Assembly (NCBI GenBank): GCA_017415515.1
Contig: JAFQGI010000032.1
Location: 1-64,000, forward strand
DNA length: 64,000 nt
Direction: 5' to 3'
Source: Clostridia bacterium
GTDB lineage: Bacteria; Bacillota; Clostridia; Oscillospirales; Acutalibacteraceae
Of the stretch, positions 42,631 to 51,960 are shown in pieces. The notes beneath the pieces are model-generated. The model had not been told where the DNA came from, searched no databases, and was given only the letters and a program-made list of their open reading frames with translations. The first letter of the stretch is position 1; every line of letters starts with the position of its first letter. A program made the translations under genes and the position numbers.

Positions 42631-44115
42631 TCAATCGGCCTTTTGCTCTTTCAGCGTAACCTCAACATAGTGGGTCGTAACCTCGCCGGTGCGGGGGTTG
42701 GAACGAAGCAGTTTGAGCTTCACCTTGTCCCCTACCTTGTGCTTAGCCAGAGCGGCACGCAGGGTGCCGTAATCGGTGACGGTCACATCGTCCACCGCCA
42801 CGATCAAATCGCCTTCCTTGGCCTCGGAGTCCTCCATACAGGAGCCCTTGACAATCTCGATGATCATAAAGCCCTGATAGAATCCGTTGTCGATGGTCTG
42901 ACCGGTGATACCCAGCGCCACGCGGCCCTTGACATAACCGTATTTCGCCAAGGATTCCAGCACCACCTTGGCCTCGTTGATGGGGATGGAGAAGCCCAGG
43001 CCCTCGTAACCGCTGGCGGCAATCTTAGCAGAGTTGATGGCAATCACCTGGCCAAACTTATTCAGCAGAGGGCCACCGGAATTGCCGCTGTTGATGGCCA
43101 CATCCACCTGCAAGCACTGAATGGCGTAGCCGGTGTCTTCGTATACATCACGAGCTTTGGCAGAAACAATGCCCTGTGTGGCGGTCCAAGACAGACCTGC
43201 CGCATTGCCCAGCGCCACCACACGGGAGCCAACCGCCAGCGCATCGCTGTCGCCGAATTCGGCGGGGGTCAAGCCGGTGGCATCCACCTTGATGACCGCC
43301 AAGTCGGTGGCCTCATCGGCACCGATGACCTCGGCCCCCTCATATACGGTGCCGTCGTACATCGTTACGTCGATGCGATCAAACTCTTTGCCGGAACTCT
43401 CGTCGATGACACAGTGGCAGTTGGTGATGATGTAGCCGTCCTCCGTCCACACAATGCCGGAAGCGGCACCCACCTCTTGCAGGCTGCTCTCACCGAAATA
43501 GTGATAACCGGACTCCATATACATCGTCAGCACCACGGTGCTGGCATTGTTTTTGCTGACAATGGTCTCGGTGCTCAAACCACCGTCGCCATAGTAATAA
43601 TCCTTTTCGGGGTCAATGTCCGGCTGTTCACCGGGCTTTTGATCCACAGATGGGGCGTTTTCGTTGGGAAGCTTTTCCTCGTCCTCGTCTTCATCCTTAT
43701 CTGACGAATCGCTCTGGGAAGTGGTTTCCTTCTCTTTTTCCTTTTCGTTTTCGCGGGTAACACGATCCACCCACCAAAAGGCAAAGAACATGGCGGAAAT
43801 CAGCACCGCCAAAGCCGCCAGCACCGCCACCAGCACGATCCAGCCGCGACCGTTCTTTTTCGGGGAGGGAGGCGGCGCAGGCTGCTGCGGGGCGGGCGAA
43901 TAGTAGCTCGGTTGAGAGGGCTGTGCCTCGCGAGGGGGCACATAACGATAGCTGCCATCGGGAGCGAAGCCGTCAAAAGAAGGTTGGGCGGGAGACTCCG
44001 ACTGGGCAGGGGTTTCAGGCTGAACGGGAGGCTCAGGCTGAACGGGGGTTTCCGGCTGTACCGGGCTGTCGGCAGGCACGTTGGCGTTCTGCTCCGGATA
44101 ACCATTATCCCACAT
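42631..44115 (-). CDS. htrA: HtrA/DegP-type membrane serine protease
   Basis: 494 residues from MWDNGYPEQNANV. Pro/Gln/Glu repeats (PVQPETPVQPEPP) form a cytoplasmic N-terminus, followed by one helix (VLVAVLAALAVLISAMFFAF) and an acidic linker. Trypsin-like domain with His in ITNCH, Asp in ATDLAVIK and Ser in GNSGGP; a PDZ domain ends the protein (GDLIVAVDDVTVTDYGTLRA). Protein quality control at the membrane exterior. Adjacent to a two-component system that may regulate it. Confidence 0.93.
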   Translation of the reverse strand: MWDNGYPEQNANVPADSPVQPETPVQPEPPVQPETPAQSESPAQPSFDGFAPDGSYRYVPPREAQPSQPSYYSPAPQQPAPPPSPKKNGRGWIVLVAVLAALAVLISAMFFAFWWVDRVTRENEKEKEKETTSQSDSSDKDEDEDEEKLPNENAPSVDQKPGEQPDIDPEKDYYYGDGGLSTETIVSKNNASTVVLTMYMESGYHYFGESSLQEVGAASGIVWTEDGYIITNCHCVIDESSGKEFDRIDVTMYDGTVYEGAEVIGADEATDLAVIKVDATGLTPAEFGDSDALAVGSRVVALGNAAGLSWTATQGIVSAKARDVYEDTGYAIQCLQVDVAINSGNSGGPLLNKFGQVIAINSAKIAASGYEGLGFSIPINEAKVVLESLAKYGYVKGRVALGITGQTIDNGFYQGFMIIEIVKGSCMEDSEAKEGDLIVAVDDVTVTDYGTLRAALAKHKVGDKVKLKLLRSNPRTGEVTTHYVEVTLKEQKAD

Positions 44116-44214
44116 ATCTATACACACCTTTCTGCGTTTGGTTATGAACCAAGTTAAGTATACGAAACGGTTTACATTTAATTATAAACAATTCTTGAAG
44201 ATTTTGCAACATTT

Positions 44215-45678
44215 TTACGCTTTTTTCGTCAAACCGTTGGCAGATTCGGGCAGCCAGAAACAAAATTCGGTGTATTCCCCTTGCTTAGAGCGCACCGCGA
44301 TCTCGCCGCCGTGAAGGCGAATCACCGTATGCACGATATACAGGCCCAAGCCAACGCCGTTCTTATCCAAGCTGCGGGAACGGTCGCTTTTGTAGAAGCG
44401 TTCAAAAATCCGCGGCATCTCCTCCGCCGGAATGCCGTCACCGCTGTTGCGGATGGTAACCTGCACCTTGCCCTGCTCACGGGACAGGCGAATGTCGATG
44501 TTGCCGCCCTCGTTGGTGAATTTGATGGCGTTGTCCAACAGATTGTACAGCACTTGATTTATCAAATCGTAGTCGCCGTAAATCTCTTGACGCTCACACT
44601 CCTCCAACCCAGTGATGGTGAGCCGCTTTTGCTCGATGCGTTGCTCCGACGCCACCAGCACACTGCCCACGATCTCGGTGAGATTGATCTTAACCGTGTT
44701 CATTTTCAGCTCACCGCTGTCGATGCGGGACAGATCCAGCATCGACCGCACCAGACGAGACAAACGCTTCACCTCGTCCGACACAATTTTCATATAATGA
44801 TCTTGCTTTTCCGGCGGAATGGTGCCGTCCAAGATACCGTCAATAAAGCCGGCGATGGTGGTCATGGGTGTTTTCAGCTCGTGAGACACGTTGGCGATAA
44901 AGCTGCGGCGCATCATCTCCACCGAAGAAAGAGAGACCGCCATATTGTTCAGCGCCTCGCCCAACTGAGCCACCTCATCCTTGCCCTTCACCTTGACGCG
45001 GGCACTGAAATCGCCCTGAGCGAAGCTGTGGGAGGCCGCCGCCATCTGGCGCAACGGACGCACAAACCGCTCGGTCATCATCCACACGAAGGCAAGGCTG
45101 AGCACCAACGCACCCAACACGGAATACAGATAGATCCGCAGGTTGCTTTGGATGGTCTGGGCAAACGCATTGGCCGGTGCCGAGGCAAACACATAGCCCA
45201 GCACTTTATCCTCTTTGGTAATGGGAACAGCAGCCGTATAGTGGCGATCTTCATACAAGCCGCCCAGATAGCCGATCTCGTAAAAATCGTCATCCACTTT
45301 GTGTATCAGATTTTTCAACGAGATGGTGTTCACAAATTTTTGGGCTTCCCGCGAACCGGCTGTCCACAGCACCTTTCCGGTGCCGTCGGTGATGAGCACC
45401 GTAGCGTCAATCGCTTCTGCCACCGACGCCATGATGCGTGCCCCCTCTTCGTCGTATTCGATGTTGTATACGGGGAGTCCCTCGTGATAGCCCCTTAAAT
45501 TCGCAGAGGCAGACGTATATTCGGCGATGTTCTCCACGTTTTCCATCAGCAGAACACGCTTATCCTCCGCCAAGGTGTTGGCGGTCAAGACCACCTGGAA
45601 CACGGTCATGGCCAAAAAGCCCACCACGACCACCAGCGAGATGATGGACAGATATTTGGAAAATACGCTTTTATACAT
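44215..45678 (-). CDS. Sensor histidine kinase
   Basis: 487 residues. First helix (SIISLVVVVGFLAMTVFQVV), extracytoplasmic sensor domain, second helix, HAMP (FVRPLRQMAAASHSFAQGDF), phospho-acceptor HELKTPMTTIAGF, N box DNAIKFTNEGG, and G boxes NSGDGIP and GVGLGLYIV. Complete. Paired with the response regulator 33 nt upstream. Confidence 0.94.
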   Translation of the reverse strand: MYKSVFSKYLSIISLVVVVGFLAMTVFQVVLTANTLAEDKRVLLMENVENIAEYTSASANLRGYHEGLPVYNIEYDEEGARIMASVAEAIDATVLITDGTGKVLWTAGSREAQKFVNTISLKNLIHKVDDDFYEIGYLGGLYEDRHYTAAVPITKEDKVLGYVFASAPANAFAQTIQSNLRIYLYSVLGALVLSLAFVWMMTERFVRPLRQMAAASHSFAQGDFSARVKVKGKDEVAQLGEALNNMAVSLSSVEMMRRSFIANVSHELKTPMTTIAGFIDGILDGTIPPEKQDHYMKIVSDEVKRLSRLVRSMLDLSRIDSGELKMNTVKINLTEIVGSVLVASEQRIEQKRLTITGLEECERQEIYGDYDLINQVLYNLLDNAIKFTNEGGNIDIRLSREQGKVQVTIRNSGDGIPAEEMPRIFERFYKSDRSRSLDKNGVGLGLYIVHTVIRLHGGEIAVRSKQGEYTEFCFWLPESANGLTKKA

Positions 45679-45711
45679 ACCTCGCCGGCCTCCCCTCTGC
45701 CTTATGCCACA

Positions 45712-46404
45712 TCAATCGTTTTGCACTTCAAATTTGTATCCCACGCCCCACACCGTTTTCAGCGTCCAGCGGTCGGAGACCCCCTCCAACTTTTCACGCA
45801 GGCGCTTGACGTGGACGTCCACGGTGCGGCTGTCACCGTAATATTCAAAGCCCCACACCTCATCCAGCAACTGGTCGCGGGTATACACCCGATTGGGGTT
45901 GCTGGCCAGATGATAAATCAGCTCCATCTCCTTAGGCGGGGCTTCAATCGCCTTGCCCCCTACCCGCAGTTCGTAGTTTTCCATGTTGATATACAGGCCG
46001 TCGTATTCCACGATGCGAGCCTTTTTCTCAGCGCTGACACCACTGCGGCGCAACACCGCCTTGATGCGGGCCATCACCTCTTTGGCCTCGAAGGGCTTGA
46101 CCACATAGTCATCGGCGCCCAACTCCAAGCCCAGCACGCGGTCAAACAGCTCCCCCTTGGCGGTGAGCATAATGATAGGGCACTGGGATTTTTTGCGGAT
46201 CTCACGGCACACCTGCCATCCGTCCAATCGGGGCATCATCACGTCCAGCAAAATCAAATCCGGCTTGGCGGCGTCAAACGCCTCCAATGCCGCCGCACCG
46301 TCCGATGCCACAACCGTGTCGTATCCTTCCTTTTCCAAGTACAGGCGCAGCAGCTCGCAAATATTTCTATCGTCGTCTACAACCATAATTTTAATATCCG
46401 CCAC
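45712..46404 (-). CDS. OmpR/PhoB-type response regulator
   Basis: 230 residues starting at GTG after AAGGAGG. Receiver domain with VVDDD and phospho-Asp in LILLDVMMP, Lys in VKPFEAKEV, then a winged helix (GDSRTVDVHVKRLREKLE). Cognate of the following kinase; target genes are not evident, HtrA being the nearest candidate. Confidence 0.95.
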   Translation of the reverse strand: MADIKIMVVDDDRNICELLRLYLEKEGYDTVVASDGAAALEAFDAAKPDLILLDVMMPRLDGWQVCREIRKKSQCPIIMLTAKGELFDRVLGLELGADDYVVKPFEAKEVMARIKAVLRRSGVSAEKKARIVEYDGLYINMENYELRVGGKAIEAPPKEMELIYHLASNPNRVYTRDQLLDEVWGFEYYGDSRTVDVHVKRLREKLEGVSDRWTLKTVWGVGYKFEVQND

Positions 46405-46485
46405 AGCCTATCCCTCCTTCAAATAAAATCACACAGTGTCAGTTTACCATATTTTTGGTGGTTTATATGAACAGAAAGTGAAAAT

Positions 46486-47604
46486 TTACGCAATAATTCG
46501 TGAAATCAGCGTGTTGGAGAGCAAGAAACCCTCTCGCGTCAGGCGGATGCCCTGCCGGTTGACCTCCACCAGTGAAGGCGGCAACGCAGAAGCCTTTTGC
46601 ACCCAATCGGCAGGCAACGGCTCGCCGAAACGGGTGACAAAATCCGTAGTCGTAAGCCCCTCAACCAGACGTAGGCGAAGCAACGCGTATTCCTCAGCCG
46701 AGCCGACGGGTGCACCCTCGCAAGGGTCTTCAATCGGCTGGGTGCCGGCGATGAAAGCCGCCGTGTCACGGGGATAGGTGAAGCGTTTTCCGCTCATGCA
46801 AGAGGAGGCGGCAGGGCCCAGCCCCAAATAGGGCTCGCTGAGCCAATATTTGAGGTTGTGACGGCTCTCCCGTCCGGGAAGGGCGGCGTTGGAAATCTCA
46901 TATTGGCGGTAGCCGTGGTCCTCCATCCGCTCAAAGGCGGCCAAATACAGCTCCGCCGATTCGTCCTCCGACGGAAGGTCGGGAGGGCAAACACCGTAAG
47001 GGGTGTTGGGTTCGATCTTCAAAAGATAGGCGGAAAGGTGGGTTGCCCCCAGCTCCGCCGCCACATCCACGCTGTGGCAAGCGGTGGCGATCGTCTGACC
47101 GCCGATGCCCAGCATCACGTCCAAGGAAAGGTTGTCAATACCGGCACGGCGGGCATCCGCCACGGTGCGAGCCACATCCGCAGGGGTGTGACGACGTCCC
47201 AACAAGGCAAGCTCTGTCGGCACAGCAGACTGCATACCCAACGAAAGGCGGTTGCCGCCTGCGGCGGCAAAAGCAGAGAGAGTGTTCGCCAAATCGTCGG
47301 CCGGGTTGGCCTCCAAGGTGATCTCAGCGTCCTGCAAGCCAAATAAGCGCTGTGTCTCGGCGATCACGCGAGCCAACCGCTCCCCGCCCATCAGCGAGGG
47401 GGTGCCGCCGCCGAAATAGAGGGTATCGGCGATGACAGGCAGACGCTCTGCCCACGCTTTCATTGCGCGAAGCAAGCCGTCGGTATAGGCGTCCAACGCC
47501 GCCTGCGCTTGCAAGGGGGTGCCGATGGCCGCGGAATGAAAATCGCAGTAAGGACATTTGGAAACGCAAAAAGGAATATGAATATACAAACCGATCTTCT
47601 CCAC
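46486..47604 (-). CDS. hemW: Radical SAM heme chaperone HemW
   Basis: 372 residues from a GTG (VEKIGLYIHIPFC) after GGGGGAGG. Radical SAM cysteines CVSKCPYC, then FGGGTPSLM and a HemN C-terminal domain. The Tyr/His-Ile-Pro N-terminus and lack of the extra Cys of HemN point to HemW, which delivers heme, although coproporphyrinogen oxidase annotation is common. Confidence 0.9.
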   Translation of the reverse strand: MEKIGLYIHIPFCVSKCPYCDFHSAAIGTPLQAQAALDAYTDGLLRAMKAWAERLPVIADTLYFGGGTPSLMGGERLARVIAETQRLFGLQDAEITLEANPADDLANTLSAFAAAGGNRLSLGMQSAVPTELALLGRRHTPADVARTVADARRAGIDNLSLDVMLGIGGQTIATACHSVDVAAELGATHLSAYLLKIEPNTPYGVCPPDLPSEDESAELYLAAFERMEDHGYRQYEISNAALPGRESRHNLKYWLSEPYLGLGPAASSCMSGKRFTYPRDTAAFIAGTQPIEDPCEGAPVGSAEEYALLRLRLVEGLTTTDFVTRFGEPLPADWVQKASALPPSLVEVNRQGIRLTREGFLLSNTLISRIIA

Positions 47605-47625
47605 GCGGGCACCTCCCCCTTGAAA

Positions 47626-47697
47626 GTGATGCCGTGCGCTGTTGCGCACGGTGATGCGTTTGCTGTGCAAACGCGACGTTGCGCACGATGTGCGCAA
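47626..47697. repeat. Mini-hairpin array 2
   Basis: Three successive perfect hairpins: CCGTGCGC/GCGCACGG (47632-47651), CGTTTGC/GCAAACG (47657-47673) and TTGCGCA/TGCGCAA (47679-47697). They are separated by GTGATG, CGACG and followed by CGATGG. It lies just 5' of hemW. Same organisation as array 1. Confidence 0.75.
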
Positions 47698-47769
47698 CGA
47701 TGGAGTATGCTTTTCTCTTATTTTATCATATATTACAAAGGATGACAAGGAAAATTGGCGGATTGCCCC

Positions 47770-47798
47770 TTGACCGCACCTAAAATCTAAGTTATAAT
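47770..47798 (+). promoter_or_regulatory. Promoter of zapA-U32 operon
   Basis: Plus-strand -35 TTGACC (47770-47775), 17-nt spacer, -10 TATAAT (47793-47798). Confidence 0.85.
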
Positions 47799-47841
47799 AA
47801 GAAAAAAGCACAAAATTCTACATGGAGAAAGGAATATCGAC

Positions 47842-48195
47842 ATGGAGACTATGAATTCTGTTACCCTGAACATCTGCGGCACCGATTATGTGGTGACCAC
47901 CGACGAGACCCCCGGCTATATGCAGGAGCTGGCCGCTCAGCTGGACACCCGCATCCGCAACGTGATGAACAGCAACGAGCGCATCTCGATGGTGATGGCC
48001 ACCGTCATCACCGCCCTGATGCAGGCCGACGAGGCCAAGAAGGCGGCCCAGTCCGCCGACAACCTGCGTAAGCAGCTCAAGACCTTCTTTGACGACAACA
48101 ACCGCACCCGCGTGGAGAGCGAGAGCCTCCGCCGCGAGATTGCCCAGCTCCGCCGTGAGAAGGAAGAGCTGGAGAGAAAGTTGGCTATGCGATGA
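47842..48195 (+). CDS. zapA: Cell division protein ZapA
   Basis: 117 residues. ZapA domain at the N-terminus (VTLNICGTDYVVTTDETPGY) followed by a long coiled coil (LRREIAQLRREKEELERKL). Bundles FtsZ filaments at the division site. Start after AAAGGA; it overlaps the U32 gene as ATGA, an order common in Clostridia. Confidence 0.93.
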   Translation: METMNSVTLNICGTDYVVTTDETPGYMQELAAQLDTRIRNVMNSNERISMVMATVITALMQADEAKKAAQSADNLRKQLKTFFDDNNRTRVESESLRREIAQLRREKEELERKLAMR

Positions 48196-50270
48196 AACCC
48201 ACCCTGCCGGAAGTATTAGCGCCGGCGGGCTCACCTGAATGCCTGACGGCGGCGGTACGATGCGGTGCCGCCGCCGTTTATTTAGGTGTGGAGGAGTTCA
48301 ATGCCCGCCGTAACGCGCATAACTTCACCATCGAATCCCTTGGGGAGGCGGTGGCCTATTGTCATGCCCACGGGGTGGCGGTACACCTGACCCTCAACAC
48401 CCTGCTGCGGGAGGACGAAACAGACCGCGCCGTGGAGGTGGCGGCAGCCGCCGCAAACTGTGGCGTGGACGCCCTCATCGTGCAGGACGTCGGCCTTTGC
48501 CGCCGTTTACGGGCGGTGATGCCGGATATGGCCCTTCACGCCTCCACCCAGCTGTCCTGCCACACCCCCGAGGGTGTCAAATTCCTGCGGGATGCCGGTT
48601 TCAGCCGTGTGGTGCTGGCGCGGGAGATGAGCCGCGACGAGATCGCCGCCTGCGCCAACCTGGGCGTGGAGTTAGAAGTGTTCGTCCACGGTGCGCTGTG
48701 CATGAGCGTATCGGGACAATGCTATTTCTCTGCGATGTTAGGCAGCCGCAGCGGCAACCGCGGGGCCTGCGCCCAGCCCTGCCGTCTGCCCTTTGAGCCG
48801 ACGAGAGAAAATCCTCGCCCTTGCCCTGCCGACAAGGCGGCGCTGAGCCTCAAAGACAACTGCCTGGTGGAGTATATCCGCGATCTGACCGCGTTGGGCG
48901 TATCTTCTTTCAAGATCGAGGGGCGGATGAAACGACCCGAATACGTGGCCGCCGCCACCGCCGTCTATGCCGCCGCCGTCCGGGGTGAGACGGTGAGCGA
49001 GGCGGAGCTGGAACGGCTCAAAAGCGTATTTTCCCGCAGTGGATTTACCACGGGGTACTATACCTCGAACCGAGACGGTGAAATGTTCGGTGTGCGGCGC
49101 CACGAGGACGTGACCGCCGCGGCACCGGTGCTGAGAGAATTGGCACACCTGTACGAAAAGGAAACCCCTCTGGTGGGGATTTCCATCGGCCTGACCGTCA
49201 GTGAGTGCGAAAGCCGTGTGACCGCCACCGACGAGGACGGCAACGCCGTCACCGTCTGCGGTGAGGGCGGCGTGGTCGCCACCAATCGTCCTCTCGACCC
49301 CGCCCGTGCCGAGGAGCAACTTCGCAAGACCGGTGGCACGCCCTATTACGTCACCGAGGCGACCTGCGCCATCGGTGAGGGCTTGACCCTTCCTATGTCC
49401 GCCATCAACGCCCTGCGCAGACAAGCGTTGGAGAAGCTGACCGCGGTACGGAGCACCCCCTCCACCGTGGCGTGTGATACAGCCGCTTTGCCGCCTGCAT
49501 TGGACTGTAAATATCCTGACAAAACCAAAACCATCGCCCGATTGGCAAGTGCCAATCAGTGGTCTGCCGAGTTAAACGCTGATGCGGTGATTCTGCCACT
49601 GAATACCGATGCCGACACCATCCTCGCCATTACCGCTACGACAGCAGTGGGCGTGGAGATTCCGCGAGGTATGTTCGGGCAAGAGGAAACGGTGCGCAAG
49701 CAGTTGGCGAAAGCCAAAGAGGCAGGGGCCACCTTTGCCCTGTGCAGTAACGTGGGGGCGTTGCCCCTCGCCAAAGAGACGGGGCTGGTCGCCATGGGCG
49801 GATTCGGGCTGAACCTCACCAACCGCGAGGCGTTGGCGTTTTATGCCGAGCGTGGCTTGGACGCCGCCACACTGTCTATGGAACTTACCTTTGGTCAGAT
49901 GCGGCGGCTGACCCCCTCCCCCCTCCCCGTGGGTGTGATGGTATACGGCCATCAGCCACTGATGCTCACACGGAATTGCCCCCGCCGGTGCGCCGGCGGC
50001 TCCTGCGGCGATTGCCACGGACAGGGCATCACCGACCGCACCGGCACCGCCTTCCCCGTGATGTGCGCGGGTGGGTGCGCCGAGGTGCTCAACAGCGTAC
50101 CCCTGTGGTGGGGCGATAAGATGGATGAAATCCCCAACGCGGATTTCCATCTATTCCATTTCACGGTGGAGGATGCCGCCCGTTGTGCCGCCGTCCTCGC
50201 CGCCTATCAGCAAGGCGGCAAGCCCCCCGCCGCCATTACGAGAGGGTTGTATAAGCGGGGCGTGGAGTGA
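48192..50270 (+). CDS. Peptidase U32 family protein with C-terminal DUF3656
   Basis: 692 residues. U32 TIM-barrel N-terminus (PEVLAPAGSPECLTAAVRCG, LHASTQLSCHTPEGVKFL, VHGALCMSVSGQCYFSAMLG) with conserved cysteines, then an extended C-terminal region ending in more Cys clusters (NCPRRCAGGSCGDCHG). Relatives RlhA and TrhO/P hydroxylate RNA; despite the peptidase name this one is probably an RNA modification enzyme. Exact substrate is not known. Confidence 0.88.
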   Translation: MKPTLPEVLAPAGSPECLTAAVRCGAAAVYLGVEEFNARRNAHNFTIESLGEAVAYCHAHGVAVHLTLNTLLREDETDRAVEVAAAAANCGVDALIVQDVGLCRRLRAVMPDMALHASTQLSCHTPEGVKFLRDAGFSRVVLAREMSRDEIAACANLGVELEVFVHGALCMSVSGQCYFSAMLGSRSGNRGACAQPCRLPFEPTRENPRPCPADKAALSLKDNCLVEYIRDLTALGVSSFKIEGRMKRPEYVAAATAVYAAAVRGETVSEAELERLKSVFSRSGFTTGYYTSNRDGEMFGVRRHEDVTAAAPVLRELAHLYEKETPLVGISIGLTVSECESRVTATDEDGNAVTVCGEGGVVATNRPLDPARAEEQLRKTGGTPYYVTEATCAIGEGLTLPMSAINALRRQALEKLTAVRSTPSTVACDTAALPPALDCKYPDKTKTIARLASANQWSAELNADAVILPLNTDADTILAITATTAVGVEIPRGMFGQEETVRKQLAKAKEAGATFALCSNVGALPLAKETGLVAMGGFGLNLTNREALAFYAERGLDAATLSMELTFGQMRRLTPSPLPVGVMVYGHQPLMLTRNCPRRCAGGSCGDCHGQGITDRTGTAFPVMCAGGCAEVLNSVPLWWGDKMDEIPNADFHLFHFTVEDAARCAAVLAAYQQGGKPPAAITRGLYKRGVE

Positions 50271-50275
50271 TGGGT

Positions 50276-50800
50276 ATGGAGAACAAATTACCGCAACGAA
50301 AATCGCCTCGCCTAAAAGACTTCGATTACAATTCCGAACACGCTTATTTCATAACAATTTGCACCAAAAATCGAAAATGCCTGCTCTCTCGTATCGTAGG
50401 GACAGGTGTCCTCACCTGTCCGTCGATAGAATTGACGGAATATGGTAGAATTGCACACATAACAATCCAAGAAATCAACACCTTTTACGAACATATCTCG
50501 GTAGATGGATTTGTCGTTATGCCGAATCATATTCATATGTTGTTGCGCATCCTAAAGACGGACAAAACCGACGAGAACGGACAGGTGAGGACACCTGTCC
50601 CTACATCAAAAGGTTCAACTCTATCTGCATTCGTGGCAACGTTTAAACGACTTTGCACCAGAAAGTACGGAGAAAGTATTTGGCAAACTCGTTTTTACGA
50701 TCACATCATCCGAGATGAAAAGGACTATCGAAACCATCTGCGTTATATCGATGAAAACCCATTAAGATGGCATTTGGACGAGCATTACAGCGCAACATAA
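50276..50800 (+). CDS. REP-associated tyrosine transposase (IS200/Y1-like)
   Basis: 174 residues from the ATG 8 nt after GTGGAG. HUH motif MPNHIHMLL and catalytic Tyr region RDEKDYRNHLRYIDENP, the signature of single-domain RAYT enzymes that process REP palindromes. Two inverted copies of a 26-nt palindromic sequence lie within the coding region. Downstream of the U32 gene by 5 nt, so it rides on that operon. Confidence 0.88.
   Translation: MENKLPQRKSPRLKDFDYNSEHAYFITICTKNRKCLLSRIVGTGVLTCPSIELTEYGRIAHITIQEINTFYEHISVDGFVVMPNHIHMLLRILKTDKTDENGQVRTPVPTSKGSTLSAFVATFKRLCTRKYGESIWQTRFYDHIIRDEKDYRNHLRYIDENPLRWHLDEHYSAT
50396..50604. repeat. Inverted REP-like palindromes inside the transposase gene
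   Basis: The 26 nt at 50396-50421 and 50579-50604 are perfect reverse complements. Each contains the hairpin GGACAGGTG with complement CACCTGTCC around a 4-nt loop. They encode VGTGVLTCP and GQVRTPVPT in the protein. Confidence 0.88.
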
Positions 50801-50836
50801 AAAAAACAGCCACCGATTTTCGGTGGCTGTTTTTTA
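50801..50836. terminator. Convergent terminator, first copy of a duplicated 32-mer
   Basis: Stem ACAGCCACCGA with complement, loop TTT, flanked by A and T runs. Serves the transposase and the opposing hypothetical gene. The 32 nt at 50803-50834 recur exactly at 51921-51952. Confidence 0.9.
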
Positions 50837-51643
50837 CAATCTTTTTTCCACATAAGAATTCTTAGGCAAACCGAGCGACAACGCTTCGCTATACAGCCGC
50901 TTGGCAGGACCTGCCTGCTTTGCGTAAAGCAAAGCGTTAATCACCGCATAGAGACCTACCTCGGCTCGTCTGTGAGGATCTAACACGGTCGTAAATTTTC
51001 TCCACTCCCCTATGAGAAAATCGTTTTGGCTTTTCTCGACCATAAGGCCACCGAACAACGACAGTCCCACACCCATCAATACGGATTCTGATACCGTTTC
51101 GTACTGTGCAACCGACGAAAGATACATAGCGTAATAGAAATCGTATTCTGCCTTTTCTCTGGTATGGGACAAAAAGTTTTCAAACCGCTCTTTGGCAAAC
51201 GAAACACGCCGCCCATCCGTCGCCATTAGCGGATTTTTATACAATGCCGCTCTATGCGCACCGCATTCTATCGGCAGACCTTTCGTTACGTTTCTTTGCA
51301 CCGCCTCATAGTAATACTCCCACCACAAATCGCCATAGCCATCTTTTTCTAAGGTCAATTTCTGGGTGGCATCGTTCACCAGCCAGTAGAGATAGGCTGT
51401 ATCACCTTGTAAAACGTGTTCGTAAAAGCGACGATGATTTTCGGATTGGCGGTGTCCATCCCGTAGCAAAGCGTATTGGTCGGATATATTCCAGTAGCAA
51501 AAGCCAATGTCCTCAAACGTTGCGGCGTCGCCGCAGTTTATCGATGATTGCAAAAAAGCAATCATAGCATTACGAGCCTGTGGATTTTTCGTGCGACTTT
51601 GCTCATCCAATAGAACAAATCTGTCTCTCATATCTTGTGTCAT
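50834..51643 (-). CDS. Hypothetical helical-repeat protein
   Basis: 269 residues from MTQDMRDRFVLLDEQ, preceded by GTGGAGATG. Mostly helical, TPR-like in its last third (AVINALLYAKQAGPAKRLYSE), no membrane segment. Lower GC than its neighbours and located between a transposase and a palindromic repeat, all bracketed by two identical terminators. Family not recognised. Confidence 0.7.
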   Translation of the reverse strand: MTQDMRDRFVLLDEQSRTKNPQARNAMIAFLQSSINCGDAATFEDIGFCYWNISDQYALLRDGHRQSENHRRFYEHVLQGDTAYLYWLVNDATQKLTLEKDGYGDLWWEYYYEAVQRNVTKGLPIECGAHRAALYKNPLMATDGRRVSFAKERFENFLSHTREKAEYDFYYAMYLSSVAQYETVSESVLMGVGLSLFGGLMVEKSQNDFLIGEWRKFTTVLDPHRRAEVGLYAVINALLYAKQAGPAKRLYSEALSLGLPKNSYVEKRL

Positions 51644-51770
51644 TCTATCATCTCCACTTCCATTATCGTTCGGTGGGCAGAAAAATACAAGACTTGAAAA
51701 CAAGTGAAATTTGTGGTATAATATTAACAAAGAAAACAGCTACCGAAAGCAGTGGCGTTATTTTTCTAAC

Positions 51771-51899
51771 CACCTCATCCGTCACGGCTTCGCCGTGCCA
51801 CCTGTCTCGCTGCGGCTCGGTCCACTCGCGGTTCTGACAGTCCACCGGACTGTCATTCATTGCCGCTCGTGCCGCTTCGCTACCCTCGAGGGGAAGGCT
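51771..51899. repeat. MITE-like palindromic repeat, copy C
   Basis: Non-coding stretch with CCGTCACGGCTTCGCCGTGC (51780-51799), which matches the complement of a segment in copy B with one change, a GACAGTCC/GGACTGTC hairpin (51836-51854), and a terminal CCCTCGAGGGGAAGG like copy A. It appears partial. It fills most of the 317-nt gap between genes. Confidence 0.75.
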
Positions 51900-51920
51900 T
51901 GTAAGGAGACTGAAAAACAC

Positions 51921-51952
51921 AAAACAGCCACCGATTTTCGGTGGCTGTTTTT
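51921..51952 (-). terminator. Terminator of the SufB/SmsB-like gene, second copy of the 32-mer
   Basis: Identical in sequence to 50803-50834: stem ACAGCCACCGA with complement, 9 nt after the stop codon of the Fe-S scaffold gene. Confidence 0.88.
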
Positions 51953-51960
51953 GTTTTTGC

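Noticed and set aside
47626..47697. CRISPR array
   Set aside because: Units are hairpins of varying sequence with 5-6-nt spacers, not identical repeats with uniform long spacers; no cas genes are in the window.
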